The notes under the pieces are model-generated. The model did no database searches and was not told where the DNA came from. It was given only the letters and a program-made list of their open reading frames with translations. Positions 34,704 through 44,150 of a DNA stretch of 64,000 nt are shown here, piece by piece. Made by a program: the position numbers and the translations under genes. Numbering within the stretch: position 1 is the first letter of the stretch; the number at the start of each line of letters is the position of its first letter. Source of the DNA: Ruegeria arenilitoris (lineage in GTDB: Bacteria; Pseudomonadota; Alphaproteobacteria; Rhodobacterales; Rhodobacteraceae); the NCBI RefSeq assembly GCF_013032445.1, contig NZ_WQCA01000006.1, forward strand, positions 124,001-188,000. Reading direction: 5' to 3'.

Positions 34704-34727
34704 CTATTGAAGACTGGAACAACCCTT

Positions 34728-36074
34728 TCAAGCGTTGTTTGCGCGTTGATAAATCTCGGCGATCTTGGTCACAGCCGCCTCGGGGCTCAGTTCTTCACTT
34801 TCGCCGGTGCGGCGGCTGGTCAGTTCGACTACGCCGTTTTTAAGGCCGCGCGGGCCAACGGTGATGCGCCACGGCAGGCCGATCAAATCCATGGTGGCGA
34901 ACTTGCCCCCTGCCCGCTCGTTGCGGTCGTCATACAGCGGCTCCAGCCCCAGCGCGGTCAGCGCGCCATAGAGTTTCTCGCACGCCGCATCCGCTTCCTC
35001 GTCACCTTGCTTGAGGTTGACGATACCGCAATGGAACGGCGTCACTCCCTCGGGCCAGATGATGCCTTTGTCGTCATGGCTGGCCTCGATGATCGCGCCG
35101 ATCAGGCGGCTGACGCCGATGCCGTGGCTACCCATATGGACGGGCGTTGGTTTGCCATCGGGGCCTTGCACGGTCGCGCCCATCGCCTCGGAATACTTGG
35201 TGCCGAAGTAGAAGATCTGGCCTACTTCGATCCCGCGCGCCACGCGGCGACGCTCTTCGGGGACCTGGTTGAACAGCGCCTCGTCATGGGTTTCGTCCGT
35301 GCGAGCGTATTTCGAGGTGAACTCTTCCAGAATGGCCTGGCACTGTTCACGGCTGTCATAGTCGATCTGACGGTCGCCAAAGGTCAGGTCGGTGACGGCG
35401 CTGTCATAGAACACCTCGGACTCGCCGGTATCGGCCAGCACCAGGAATTCATGCGTGTCATCGCCACCAATGGGGCCGGAATCCGCGCGCATCGGGATGG
35501 CCTGCAGGCCCATCCGCTCATAGGTACGCAGATAGCTGACCAGATGGCGGTTATAGGCGTGCAGCGCGTCCTCTTTGGTCAGGTCGAAGTTGTAGCCGTC
35601 CTTCATGTAGAACTCGCGGCCCCGCATCACGCCGAAGCGCGGGCGGATTTCATCGCGGAATTTCCACTGGATTTGATACAGGGTCAGCGGCAGATCCTTG
35701 TAGCTGCTGACATGGCCGCGGAAGATATCGGTGACCAGTTCTTCGGCGGTAGGAGTGAAAAGCATATCACGGTCATGCCGATCCTTCATACGCAGCATTT
35801 CCTGACCATAATCGTCATACCGCCCGGATTCACGCCACAGGTCCGCCGACTGGATAATGGGCATCTGGATCGCAATATGGCCCGCGCGCGCCTGCTCTTC
35901 GTGGATGATGTTTTCCAGCTTGCGCAGAACCTTGAAGCCTAGCGGAAGCCACGAATAGATCCCGGCAGAAGCTTGCTTGATCATCCCCGCACGCAGCATC
36001 AGCCGATGGCTGACGATCTGAGCCTCGGAGGGGTTTTCCTTGAGAACGGGCAGAAAGTAACGGCTGAGGCGCAT
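34728..36074 (-). CDS. proS: Prolyl-tRNA synthetase, short alphaproteobacterial form
   Basis: ProS charges tRNA-Pro with proline. The 448-aa product is the short class II form without the editing insertion, common in alphaproteobacteria. Motifs include [45 protein letters not shown], motif 2 in [25 protein letters not shown], and [16 protein letters not shown] of motif 3, then an anticodon-binding domain. I start at MRLSRYF, since the upstream extension is not conserved. Absence of the editing domain suggests reliance on a separate Ybak/ProXp protein. Confidence 0.96.
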   Translation of the reverse strand: MRLSRYFLPVLKENPSEAQIVSHRLMLRAGMIKQASAGIYSWLPLGFKVLRKLENIIHEEQARAGHIAIQMPIIQSADLWRESGRYDDYGQEMLRMKDRHDRDMLFTPTAEELVTDIFRGHVSSYKDLPLTLYQIQWKFRDEIRPRFGVMRGREFYMKDGYNFDLTKEDALHAYNRHLVSYLRTYERMGLQAIPMRADSGPIGGDDTHEFLVLADTGESEVFYDSAVTDLTFGDRQIDYDSREQCQAILEEFTSKYARTDETHDEALFNQVPEERRRVARGIEVGQIFYFGTKYSEAMGATVQGPDGKPTPVHMGSHGIGVSRLIGAIIEASHDDKGIIWPEGVTPFHCGIVNLKQGDEEADAACEKLYGALTALGLEPLYDDRNERAGGKFATMDLIGLPWRITVGPRGLKNGVVELTSRRTGESEELSPEAAVTKIAEIYQRANNA

Positions 36075-36242
36075 TGGTGAACCTTTAAGGGTGAATTTGG
36101 ACTTCAAAGGTCCTTATTCCAAAGCCCCGCCGGGGGCAATCGGCCATTGGTGATTTTGCGACTTCAGGTCAGTCGGTTTTTTGATTGACCCGCCAGTCAG
36201 GTTTCTCAATTGTGTCAGGAATGTAAATTCCAAGAGGCGCCG

Positions 36243-37607
36243 ATGCAGACCATTCAGGAACCCGCCCGTCAGATCCCTGTTGTTCACCAAACCGACATAT
36301 TGGTTGTTGGCTCAGGCCCCGCGGGCCTTGCCGCCGCGTTGGCCGCAGCGCGTGCCGGGGCCGAGGTGTCTCTGGTTGACCGTTTCGGCTGCATGGGCGG
36401 CAACATCACCGCCGTGGGCGTCGAGGGGTTCGCATGGTATCGCCACGAACAAACCGTTGAGGCTGGTGGTATCGGCATGGAGTTCGAGACCCGCGCCAAG
36501 GATATGGGCGCGGCAGTGCCAGAAAGCCAGTCGCTCAGCTATGAGCTGGACAGCGAAGGGTTCAAGCTAGTTGCCGACAAGCTGGTCGAAGAGGCGGGCG
36601 TGCATCCGATGCTGCATCGCCAGTTCGTCGCTCCGATTATGGAGGGCGACCGGATCACCGGCATCATCACCGAATCCAAAGCCGGGCGTGAGGCGATCCT
36701 GGCCAAGGTTGTCATCGACGCCACCGGAGACGCAGATGTGGCCCATCGGGCCGGTGCGCCCACCCACAAAACCGCGCATGAAGACATGATGGCCGCCTCG
36801 GTCATGTTCCATCTGGCGGGCGTCGACAAGCGCGCCTTTATGGAGGGCGTGAAGGCCGACCCGCAGACCTACAAGGATTGGGGTGGCGGTGGCGAATGGA
36901 ACATCGAGACCAGCGGCAAAGAGGACGACATGTTCTCGCCCTTTGTCAAGAAGCCCTTCCAGCAGGCCATCGAAGAGGGTCTGATCCCGCCTCATCTGAA
37001 TACCATCGCGGGTACGTGGGGTGCGATGCATGACACAGGTGAGCTGACCTATATGAACCTCGTCCATCTGGCCGAGATCGACGGCACCGATCCTGACAGC
37101 CTGACAAAGGGTGAGATCGAGGGCCGTCGTCAGTCGATGCTAGCCATCGAAGCGCTGCGTCGCTACATGCCCGGGTGCGAGAACGCTCGGCTGCGGAATT
37201 TCGGGATGACCATCGGAATCCGCGACACCCGCAAGATCAACGCGGTGTACAACATGACCGAAAACGACGCCCGCCATCAGGGCCGGTTCGAGGACACGAT
37301 CGGCATCTACCCTGAATTCATCGACGGCTATGGCATCCTGATCCTACCCACGACCGGGCGGTATATGCAGGTGCCCTATCGTTCGATGCTACCCAAAGAG
37401 ATCAAGGGCCTGCTGGTCGCGGGGCGCTCGCACGGGGCGGACAAAGTGGCCCATGCCGCCACCCGCAACATGGCGTGCTGCGCTGTTATGGGTCAGGGCG
37501 CCGGGATCGCGGCGGCGCTGTCGTTGAAAAGCAATCAGGATGTGCACGAATTGAACCTTGCCCCTGTCCATGCTGAGCTAGACCGTCAGGGTGTGAGGAT
37601 TCACTGA
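36243..37607 (+). CDS. FAD-dependent oxidoreductase
   Basis: The 454-aa product has an N-terminal FAD-binding Rossmann motif ILVVGSGPAGLAAALAAAR at about 18-36, then SLVDRFGCMGGNITAVGVEG, typical of FAD_oxidored (Pfam 12831) proteins. VVIDATGDADVAHRAGAP is a second FAD contact, and the C-terminal RSHGADKVAHAATRNMACCAVMGQGAGIAA closes the site. The substrate is unknown. The stop overlaps the start of a 2OG-Fe(II) oxygenase by 1 nt (TGATG), implying a shared pathway. It is divergent from proS. Confidence 0.87.
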   Translation: MQTIQEPARQIPVVHQTDILVVGSGPAGLAAALAAARAGAEVSLVDRFGCMGGNITAVGVEGFAWYRHEQTVEAGGIGMEFETRAKDMGAAVPESQSLSYELDSEGFKLVADKLVEEAGVHPMLHRQFVAPIMEGDRITGIITESKAGREAILAKVVIDATGDADVAHRAGAPTHKTAHEDMMAASVMFHLAGVDKRAFMEGVKADPQTYKDWGGGGEWNIETSGKEDDMFSPFVKKPFQQAIEEGLIPPHLNTIAGTWGAMHDTGELTYMNLVHLAEIDGTDPDSLTKGEIEGRRQSMLAIEALRRYMPGCENARLRNFGMTIGIRDTRKINAVYNMTENDARHQGRFEDTIGIYPEFIDGYGILILPTTGRYMQVPYRSMLPKEIKGLLVAGRSHGADKVAHAATRNMACCAVMGQGAGIAAALSLKSNQDVHELNLAPVHAELDRQGVRIH

Positions 37608-38581
37608 TGGACCGTATCCCCACAATCGACATCGCCCCGCTGCATGATCCCGACCATGCCGACTATGACCGCACCGTCCAGCAGGTGATGGACGCCTTCA
37701 CTGAGATCGGCTTTCTGTCGATAACAGGGACAGGCATTCCACTGGAAACGGTCGCCGAAGTGCGCACTTGTGTGCAGGCCATCTTTGGCATCGACGAAAG
37801 CGCCAAATGGGATCAGGCTATCACCCGTGAGAACTATCGCGGGTTTATTCCGATGGGGTTCTTCACGCCCAATGACGGCTCGGGCAAGGCCGACAAGTAC
37901 GAAGGATATAAGTTGCATTGCGAAACGGCTGCGGATTCGCCCATTCGCAAGGATTGCGCGCTCTACGGTCCGAATATTTGGCCGCGCGAGGTGCCCAAGG
38001 CGGGCGAGGTTATCCTTGGCTATTGGGCACAGCTGGATCGTGTGGCGGACATGCTGATTGGCGCGCTGGAGTCCGGATTGGGATTGCCAGAACGCCAACT
38101 GCGCGATGCGTTCCTCCAGCCGATGACCAACATGACGCTGCTGCATTATCCCCCTCAGTCACCAGATGAGGGCGGCTATGGCATCCACCCGCACAAGGAC
38201 ACCGACGCGCTGACAATCATTGCCCCCGATCCGGTCGGTGGGCTCGAGGTTCAGACCCGCGACGGAGGCTGGATCACCCCCGATTGCCCGCCGGGCGGTT
38301 TCATCGTCAACATTGGCGACATGCTGGAGCTGTGGTCGGGCGGTCGCCTGAAATCCACGCCACACCGGGTGGTCAACCGCTCGGGCCGGGAACGCTATTC
38401 CTTTCCTTATTTCGCCGTGCCCCGTCATGATGTGGTCGTCGCGCCATTGCTGGACCCCCTGCCCGGCTTTGACCGTCCGTCCGTGCATTGCGGCCACTGG
38501 TCGGCTGAGATCTGGCGCACCAACTGGCCCGACGAAGAAGCACACGACGCGACCCCCGAACTGGGCACGCTCAGCGACTGA
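37607..38581 (+). CDS. 2-oxoglutarate/Fe(II)-dependent dioxygenase, IPNS-like
   Basis: The 324-aa product has the isopenicillin N synthase-like fold: an N-terminal DIAPLHDPDHADYDRTVQQ region, the iron ligands His and Asp in IHPHKDTDALTII (about 193-205), the third His in STPHRVVNRSGRERYSFPYF (about 249), and the 2OG-binding Arg/Ser of RYS. Enzymes of this type hydroxylate or desaturate small molecules. The substrate is not known. It is translationally coupled to the FAD oxidoreductase. Confidence 0.9.
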   Translation: MDRIPTIDIAPLHDPDHADYDRTVQQVMDAFTEIGFLSITGTGIPLETVAEVRTCVQAIFGIDESAKWDQAITRENYRGFIPMGFFTPNDGSGKADKYEGYKLHCETAADSPIRKDCALYGPNIWPREVPKAGEVILGYWAQLDRVADMLIGALESGLGLPERQLRDAFLQPMTNMTLLHYPPQSPDEGGYGIHPHKDTDALTIIAPDPVGGLEVQTRDGGWITPDCPPGGFIVNIGDMLELWSGGRLKSTPHRVVNRSGRERYSFPYFAVPRHDVVVAPLLDPLPGFDRPSVHCGHWSAEIWRTNWPDEEAHDATPELGTLSD

Positions 38582-38671
38582 ATCGACGGTTTCCTCGGGT
38601 CATGAAGCGCTTGCATCACGACGCTGCATAAGCGAAGAACACCAGCAAGAGCCGACAACAAGGGGACAGCC

Positions 38672-39745
38672 ATGGCTTTGCCGGTGAAGGATCAGCTCAG
38701 ATACTGGGGCGTTGCCGCTGTGGTATTTGTGCTGCTGATGTGGGCACTTGGCGACGTTCTGCTGCCCTTCGTTATCGGCGGGGCGATTGCCTATTTCCTT
38801 GATCCAATCGCAGACCGGCTGGAAAATCTGGGCCTGTCGCGCATGGCGGCCACCGGGATCATCACCATCGTCGGTGTTCTGGGCTTTGTCCTGATGATCC
38901 TGATGGTGGTGCCGGCTTTGATCACCCAGCTGATCGATCTGGTCGAGGTCCTGCCCAGCCTGTTCAAAGAACTGCGCGGCTTTATTGAGAAACGTTTCCC
39001 GTCTCTGCTGGACACCAATTCCAGCTCGCATCAGGCGCTGGTCTCAATCGGCGAAACGCTGCAATCGAAAACCGGCGATTTGTTGCAATCGGTCGTCGCA
39101 TCGCTTGGCTCTGCCATAAACGTCGCCGTTCTGCTGGTGATCGCACCAGTTGTAGCGGTTTACCTGCTGATGGACTGGGACCGCATGATCGCCCGGATCG
39201 GAGAGCTGCTGCCCCGCGATCACGCCCCCACGATCAAACGTCTGGCGGGTGAGATTGATGACGTGCTGGCCTCTTTCGTACGCGGTATGGGGACCGTCTG
39301 TCTGATCCTTGGGACTTATTACGCAGTTGCGCTGATGATCGTCGGCCTGCAATTCGGCCTGATCGTCGGGTTCATTGCCGGGCTGGTCACCTTCATCCCT
39401 TATCTGGGTGCATTGATTGGCGGCACGTTGGCCATCGGCCTTGCGCTGTTCCAGTTCTGGGGGGACTGGGTTCATATCGGTTTGGTCGCTGGTATCTTTG
39501 CCTTGGGTCAGGTGACCGAGGGCAATTTCCTGACCCCCAAACTGGTCGGCAGTTCGGTGGGTCTGCACCCCGTCTGGCTGCTGCTGGCCTTGTCAGTGTT
39601 TGGCGCTTTGTTCGGTTTTGTGGGTATGCTGGTCGCAGTACCTGTTGCCGCGGCGCTGGGTGTCGTGGCCCGGTTCCTGACCTCGCTCTATCTGGAAAGC
39701 CCTCTGTATACCGGCCTTGAAGGGCTGAAGCAGGACGACGAATAA
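38672..39745 (+). CDS. AI-2E family (PerM-like) membrane transporter
   Basis: The 357-aa product has eight predicted helices and the AI-2E family pattern: an N-terminal LLPFVIGGAIAYFLDPIADRLE, a central soluble part with LLQSVVASLGSAINVAVLLVIAPVVAVYLLMDWDRM, and the C-terminal FIPYLGALIGGTLAIGLAL and KLVGSSVGLHPVWLLLALSVFG. Members are putative exporters, and AI-2 transport should not be assumed. The next gene, hdaA, begins immediately after its stop. Confidence 0.92.
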   Translation: MALPVKDQLRYWGVAAVVFVLLMWALGDVLLPFVIGGAIAYFLDPIADRLENLGLSRMAATGIITIVGVLGFVLMILMVVPALITQLIDLVEVLPSLFKELRGFIEKRFPSLLDTNSSSHQALVSIGETLQSKTGDLLQSVVASLGSAINVAVLLVIAPVVAVYLLMDWDRMIARIGELLPRDHAPTIKRLAGEIDDVLASFVRGMGTVCLILGTYYAVALMIVGLQFGLIVGFIAGLVTFIPYLGALIGGTLAIGLALFQFWGDWVHIGLVAGIFALGQVTEGNFLTPKLVGSSVGLHPVWLLLALSVFGALFGFVGMLVAVPVAAALGVVARFLTSLYLESPLYTGLEGLKQDDE

Positions 39746-40435
39746 ATGCACCGACAACTGAGCTTTGATCTGCCGGCCAAAACCGCTCTGGGCCGCGAGG
39801 ATTTCTTTGTCTCGCCTGCCAACGCACTGGCCGTTGCGATGATTTCGGCCACTTCCTGGCCCGGCAACAAGCTGGTACTCAGCGGCCCTGCCGGGGCTGG
39901 CAAAACCCATCTGGCTCATGTCTGGGCGGCGGAAACCGGGGGGCGGATCATTCAGGCCCGCGACCTGCGCTATGACGACGTGCCTGCGCTGGCCCGAACC
40001 GCCGTTGCGGTCGAAGATGTGCCGATGATCGCGGATGATCTAGACCAACAAAAAACCTTGTTCCACCTGCACAATCTTGTTCTGGCTGAAGGCCACGCCC
40101 TGCTGATGACCGGACGGTTGGTCCCGAAACTGTGGCAGTTGCCGTTGCCCGATCTGCAAAGCCGCATCGAAGGCGCGCATCACGTCGCACTTGATCCGCC
40201 CGACGACGCACTGTTGGGCGCTGTTCTTGCCAAACTGTTCATCGACCGCCAACTGAACCCCGGCCCCGAGGTCATCGCTTATCTGGTCAAACACATGGAC
40301 CGCCGCTTTGAAACCGCGGCCGAGGTGGTTGCGCGGCTGGATCAAATTGCCCTCTCGGAAAAGCGTGAAATAACGCGCACTCTGGCAGTCAGAGTATTGA
40401 ATTCGGACGGAATAGATGTCGAACCAGACAATTGA
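39746..40435 (+). CDS. hdaA: DnaA regulatory inactivator HdaA
   Basis: HdaA is the DnaA-related AAA+ protein that stimulates ATP hydrolysis by DnaA on the sliding clamp after initiation. The 229-aa product starts with a clamp-binding motif QLSFDLP (residues 4-10). It has a Walker A-like LSGPAGAGKTHLAHVWAA (about 45-62) and an arginine-finger-type region near SRIEGAHHVAL, and lacks a DNA-binding domain IV. The start directly follows the AI-2E stop, and its 3' end overlaps ppx by 20 nt. Confidence 0.92.
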   Translation: MHRQLSFDLPAKTALGREDFFVSPANALAVAMISATSWPGNKLVLSGPAGAGKTHLAHVWAAETGGRIIQARDLRYDDVPALARTAVAVEDVPMIADDLDQQKTLFHLHNLVLAEGHALLMTGRLVPKLWQLPLPDLQSRIEGAHHVALDPPDDALLGAVLAKLFIDRQLNPGPEVIAYLVKHMDRRFETAAEVVARLDQIALSEKREITRTLAVRVLNSDGIDVEPDN

Positions 40436-42029
40436 CCCAATCCCGGTGATTTCGCAAAGTGTTATCGGATCATCTGGAAGAGACATGTATCAGAGCGTCG
40501 AAACCGACATTCCGGACTGGGGGCCTTTCGGAAAGCCGCTGTTTGACAACCCCGAGGCGCGCGCGCTGTCGCGTGTCGGCGTTGTCGATGTCGGGTCGAA
40601 CTCAGTCCGGATGGTAATCTTTGACGGGGCCGCGCGGTCTCCGGCCTATTTCTACAACGAAAAGGTGATGTGCGAATTGGGGGCGGGCCTGTCCGAGAGC
40701 GGTCGTCTGAACCCCCGAGGGCGGGTGCGTGCGTTGGCCGCGCTGCGCCGGTTCCGTCGCCTTGCTGACGATCTGGGCCTGCCGGGCCTGCATGTCGTCG
40801 CCACCGCTGCCGTGCGTGAAGCCAAGGATGGCCCGGATTTTTGCGATGAGGTCAAATCGGAAACCGGTCTTCACGTCTCGGTCATTGATGGCGGGGAAGA
40901 GGCACGGCTGTCCGCGCAGGGCGTGCTGCTGGGATGGCCCGGTGCCTATGGGCTGATCTGCGATATCGGTGGTTCCTCCATGGAACTGGCCGAGATCGGC
41001 GACGGTGACGTCGGTCGCCGAGTGACCTCGGCCCTGGGTCCGCTGAAACTTCGAGACATCAAGGGCGGACGGCGGGCGCGCAAGGCCCACATCAAAGCCA
41101 CCATGGAAGAGCTGCGCGACCAGATGGGCAAGCAACGCGACCGTCTGTTCCTTGTCGGCGGCAGCTGGCGCGCCTTTGCCCGGTTGGACATGCTGCGCCG
41201 GGGTTACCCGCTGAACGTGCTGCATGAATACCGCATGACCACCAAGCAGGTTCACGAGACCATCAAGTTCATCGAAAAGGGCAATCCGGATGAACTGCGC
41301 AGTCTGGCTGGCGTGTCCAGCTCCCGCATGGCGCTGATCCCTTATGCGATGGATGTGCTGGCGCGTCTGATACGGACGTTCAAACCCAAGGATATTGCGA
41401 TCTCAAGCTATGGCATTCGCGAAGGTTTGCTGTACGAACAGATGCCGCAAGCACTGCGCGACTGCGACCCGCTGATCGAAGCCAGCCGGTTCTCTGAGGC
41501 AAAAGACGCCCGCCTGCCGGGGTTCGGCAAACACCTGTTCGATTTCGTCATGCCACTGTTCAAATCAGCCCCCGAGGCGCGTATCCGGTTGATCAAGGCC
41601 GCCTGCCTGCTGCATGACGTCAGTTGGCGCGCCCATCCCGATTATCGGGCAGAGGTTTGTTTTGACTATGTCACCCGCGCCAATCTGGGCGGGTTGAAGC
41701 ACTCGGAACGGATTTTCATCGGCCTTGCCCTGCAGCACCGGTATCGCAACAAACGCGAGGGCAACAGGTTCGAACCGCTTTACAAGCTATTGGACGAGAA
41801 AGATCAGCGGCAGGCTGAAATTTTGGGCAAGGCCATGCGGTTCGGCGCAATGCTCTGGATGCAGAATGACGCCCCTATGGGGACCTTGCGCCTCTACCCC
41901 AAGAAGCACCAGCTTGACCTACTGCTGCCGACTGCAGCAGGACCATTGTTCAACGAGGTGGCCGAAGCACGGTTTACGTCGATGGCGAACGCTCTCAAGG
42001 CGGACACTCGCGTGATCATCCGGGACTGA
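40416..42029 (+). CDS. ppx: Ppx/GppA family exopolyphosphatase
   Basis: Ppx/GppA enzymes release phosphate from polyphosphate or pppGpp. The 537-aa product opens its catalytic part with GVVDVGSNSVRMVIFD (about 54-69) and has the ASKHA-fold motifs VVATAAVREAKDGPDF, ICDIGGSSMELAEI, and LFLVGGSWRAFARLD. A C-terminal HD-type region (ACLLHDVSWRAHPDYR) follows. It overlaps hdaA by 20 nt at the start. An internal ATG at 40485 is another possible start. Polyphosphate is the more likely substrate. Confidence 0.9.
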   Translation: MSNQTIDPIPVISQSVIGSSGRDMYQSVETDIPDWGPFGKPLFDNPEARALSRVGVVDVGSNSVRMVIFDGAARSPAYFYNEKVMCELGAGLSESGRLNPRGRVRALAALRRFRRLADDLGLPGLHVVATAAVREAKDGPDFCDEVKSETGLHVSVIDGGEEARLSAQGVLLGWPGAYGLICDIGGSSMELAEIGDGDVGRRVTSALGPLKLRDIKGGRRARKAHIKATMEELRDQMGKQRDRLFLVGGSWRAFARLDMLRRGYPLNVLHEYRMTTKQVHETIKFIEKGNPDELRSLAGVSSSRMALIPYAMDVLARLIRTFKPKDIAISSYGIREGLLYEQMPQALRDCDPLIEASRFSEAKDARLPGFGKHLFDFVMPLFKSAPEARIRLIKAACLLHDVSWRAHPDYRAEVCFDYVTRANLGGLKHSERIFIGLALQHRYRNKREGNRFEPLYKLLDEKDQRQAEILGKAMRFGAMLWMQNDAPMGTLRLYPKKHQLDLLLPTAAGPLFNEVAEARFTSMANALKADTRVIIRD

Positions 42030-42032
42030 ACG

Positions 42033-42407
42033 TCAAATTTCCGTTCCTTCATCCGTTTCTTCTTCGGTTTTCTCGGGGGCATCCGGTTGGTCCTGCAACG
42101 GCTTCTTGCGAATGATGATATCGCCGTTGGGCAGGATTTCGGGCGGCTCATAGGCACTCCAATCCTCGATCTCACCTGCTAGCTCAGCCAATGCAGGCCC
42201 CATCTGTTCAAAAAACGATTGCATTGCCGGACCGAACTGGCTGACTAGGCCTTGCAGGTCCTCGAGCGTGGGCTCCATTTCCTGCCGCAACCCTTTAAAG
42301 AACAACTCGGCTCCCTGCTCCATCAGGGACTTGCCGGTTTCTTCCTCGGCTTGGGCGGGCAAGGTCAGAACCGCTGTGACAGCGCAGATCGGAAGCAAAT
42401 GTTTCAT
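42033..42407 (-). CDS. Exported protein, unknown, helical
   Basis: The 124-aa product has a signal peptide (KHLLPICAVTAVLTLPAQA). The mature part is helix-rich and acidic: SLMEQGAELFFKGLRQEM, LEDLQGLVSQFGPAMQSFFEQMG, with an ILPNGDIIIRKKP strand and a charged tail. Proteins like this are common in roseobacters, but I do not know a function. It is convergent with ppx, with 3 nt between the stops. Confidence 0.8.
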   Translation of the reverse strand: MKHLLPICAVTAVLTLPAQAEEETGKSLMEQGAELFFKGLRQEMEPTLEDLQGLVSQFGPAMQSFFEQMGPALAELAGEIEDWSAYEPPEILPNGDIIIRKKPLQDQPDAPEKTEEETDEGTEI

Positions 42408-42445
42408 AACTAAAAATATAGACCCTGACGCCCCATGATTAAAGG

Positions 42446-43423
42446 TCAGAGGTCGATATCCAGCGAAACCGGGAAATGATCGGATGCGGTCAACAGCGCC
42501 TGTTGCAAGTCTGGCAGATCCCGTAGATCGGCATCCTTCATCGGGTGCCAGATCCGCCAGGCCGGGCGCCGGGCGCGCAGGTTTTCACTGATCATGATGT
42601 AGTCCAACAACGCCTCGAGGTGGTGCCCGTCCTGACGGGCAAACCGGGCTGTGGACGGTGCCGGGTCAGCCCCTTTTGCGTGCGGGTCGAACAACCCGGC
42701 CTGCAGTAAAATCTCGACTGAGGAGCGCCCGAACAGATGCTCATACTCATCCAGCCCCGGCCCGTCGTTCAGATCACCCAGGAGAATGACCTGTTCTTCC
42801 CCCTCGATATGCGCCCTGACCCGACGCGACAGCCACACCGCCTGAGCCAGCTGTTTGCGCCGGTTTGCGATCGAGATCCGGATCGCTTCGTCCCGCGACC
42901 CGGCCCCGTGCGGGGCCTTGGATTTCAGGTGCGCCCCGATCAGCCGCACCTGCGCCCCGGCCTTGGTTTGCACCGCCAGTTCCATCGGCGGTTTGGAAAA
43001 GCGCACATGATCTTCGGTCGCGTCGATATCGAGGTCGATATGGAACACCTCGTCAAAACGCGGGGCTGCCCTGTCGCCCGGAATCGGATCGTGCCGCACC
43101 GTCAGCGCGTCAGGATCATACAGCAAGGCAAGTTCCTGGTGGGTATCGTTGGCAAATCCCATCACCGCGTGCGAGGTGCGCAGATCAAAGGCTTCGGCAA
43201 AGCTCTGCAGCGCGCGGATGGTGTCCTGTGATTTGCCAGAGTTCGGTGCTTCGACAATCAGGATCGCATCCGCATCAATCGCCGTCAGAACCTTGGCGAT
43301 GGCCTCAACCTGCTGTGCTTTTGTGACGTTGTGGCGACCGGACCAGCTGTCATCCACGACCAGATTGTCGCTGCGATCAAACAGGTTGGCGAACCATTCA
43401 ATATTGTAGGTCGCCAGCCGCAT
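42446..43423 (-). CDS. Endonuclease/exonuclease/phosphatase family protein
   Basis: The 325-aa product has the EEP fold: LATYNIEWFANLFD with the metal-binding Asn and nearby acidic residues, RLIGAHLKSKAP, VILLGDLNDGPGLDEYE (catalytic Asp and Asn), and the terminal ASDHFPVSLDIDL with the His of the active site. Members cut DNA, RNA or phosphodiesters in lipids; which is unknown. The gene ends 38 nt from the start of the exported protein and lies 4 nt after the TerB-DnaJ gene, so the three may be one operon. Confidence 0.9.
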   Translation of the reverse strand: MRLATYNIEWFANLFDRSDNLVVDDSWSGRHNVTKAQQVEAIAKVLTAIDADAILIVEAPNSGKSQDTIRALQSFAEAFDLRTSHAVMGFANDTHQELALLYDPDALTVRHDPIPGDRAAPRFDEVFHIDLDIDATEDHVRFSKPPMELAVQTKAGAQVRLIGAHLKSKAPHGAGSRDEAIRISIANRRKQLAQAVWLSRRVRAHIEGEEQVILLGDLNDGPGLDEYEHLFGRSSVEILLQAGLFDPHAKGADPAPSTARFARQDGHHLEALLDYIMISENLRARRPAWRIWHPMKDADLRDLPDLQQALLTASDHFPVSLDIDL

Positions 43424-43427
43424 CGGT

Positions 43428-44108
43428 TCAGGCCCGCGCGCCGTTGATCTCGTCCCAGGCGCGGTTAATGTCGATCATCTTCTTTTCGGCCAGACGAATG
43501 GCCTCTTCGGGCACGCCACGGGCCATCATCGCATCGGGGTGCGTGTCGCGCACCAATTGTCGCCAGACCTTGCGGATATCGGGCAACGGCATGTCACGCG
43601 GCACGCCCAGAACCGTGTAAGGGTCCTTGGGCGCGTCTGGTACAAAGCGCGCGCGTAAGGCCATGAATTGAGCGTCGGTTTGACCGAAAATCCGGCTGAC
43701 CTGTTCCAGAAACTCGTTTTCGTTCGGGTGATAGAACCCGTCGGCCATGGCGATGTGAAACAACCCCTCCATCAGGTCACAAAGGGTCGTGCTGTCATCG
43801 GCAAACATGTTCGCGATCTTGCGGGCATAGTCCTGATAGCCGGCAACATCTGTCCGAGCCATGTCAAACACGCGGGCCGCGCCGGCCTCATCCTCTCGCG
43901 CGATCTGGAAGACATCGCGAAAGGCCGTGACCTCGTCCCGCGTCACCTGACCGTCTGCCTTGGCCATCTTTGCGCCCAGCGCAATCACAGCAATCGCAAA
44001 CGCGACCGAGCGTTCGGGCGGCGTGCGCAGCTTCTCAAAAACGGCGGTCAGGCTTTCGCCCTGGGCTAGCGCACTTAGCGCATCGGATATTCGGGTCCAG
44101 ATCGACAT
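43428..44108 (-). CDS. TerB/DjlA-type protein with C-terminal J domain
   Basis: The 226-aa product has an N-terminal TerB-like acidic helical domain: IALGAKMAKADGQVTRDEV and FHIAMADGFYHPNENEFL, both EF-hand-like metal sites of the TerB family. The C-terminus is a J domain with the HPD motif in VRDTHPDAMMARG (about 192-204). The arrangement resembles DjlA without the membrane anchor. It likely stimulates DnaK on unknown clients. Confidence 0.9.
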   Translation of the reverse strand: MSIWTRISDALSALAQGESLTAVFEKLRTPPERSVAFAIAVIALGAKMAKADGQVTRDEVTAFRDVFQIAREDEAGAARVFDMARTDVAGYQDYARKIANMFADDSTTLCDLMEGLFHIAMADGFYHPNENEFLEQVSRIFGQTDAQFMALRARFVPDAPKDPYTVLGVPRDMPLPDIRKVWRQLVRDTHPDAMMARGVPEEAIRLAEKKMIDINRAWDEINGARA

Positions 44109-44150
44109 GAGCGCACCCTAGCGCCCCAAATCGCAACTGTCAGGTGCAAC

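Larger units (their letters stand above)
33853..34727. other. Gene-poor, possibly decayed region
   Basis: No intact gene can be supported here. A plus-strand frame at 33879-34199 (106 codons) has protein-like stretches but no recognisable family. A minus-strand frame at 34401-34703 is interrupted by one in-frame TAG. A 15-nt tandem direct repeat lies at 34271-34302. The region looks like eroded coding sequence between the 33493 gene and the proS 3' end. Confidence 0.5.
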
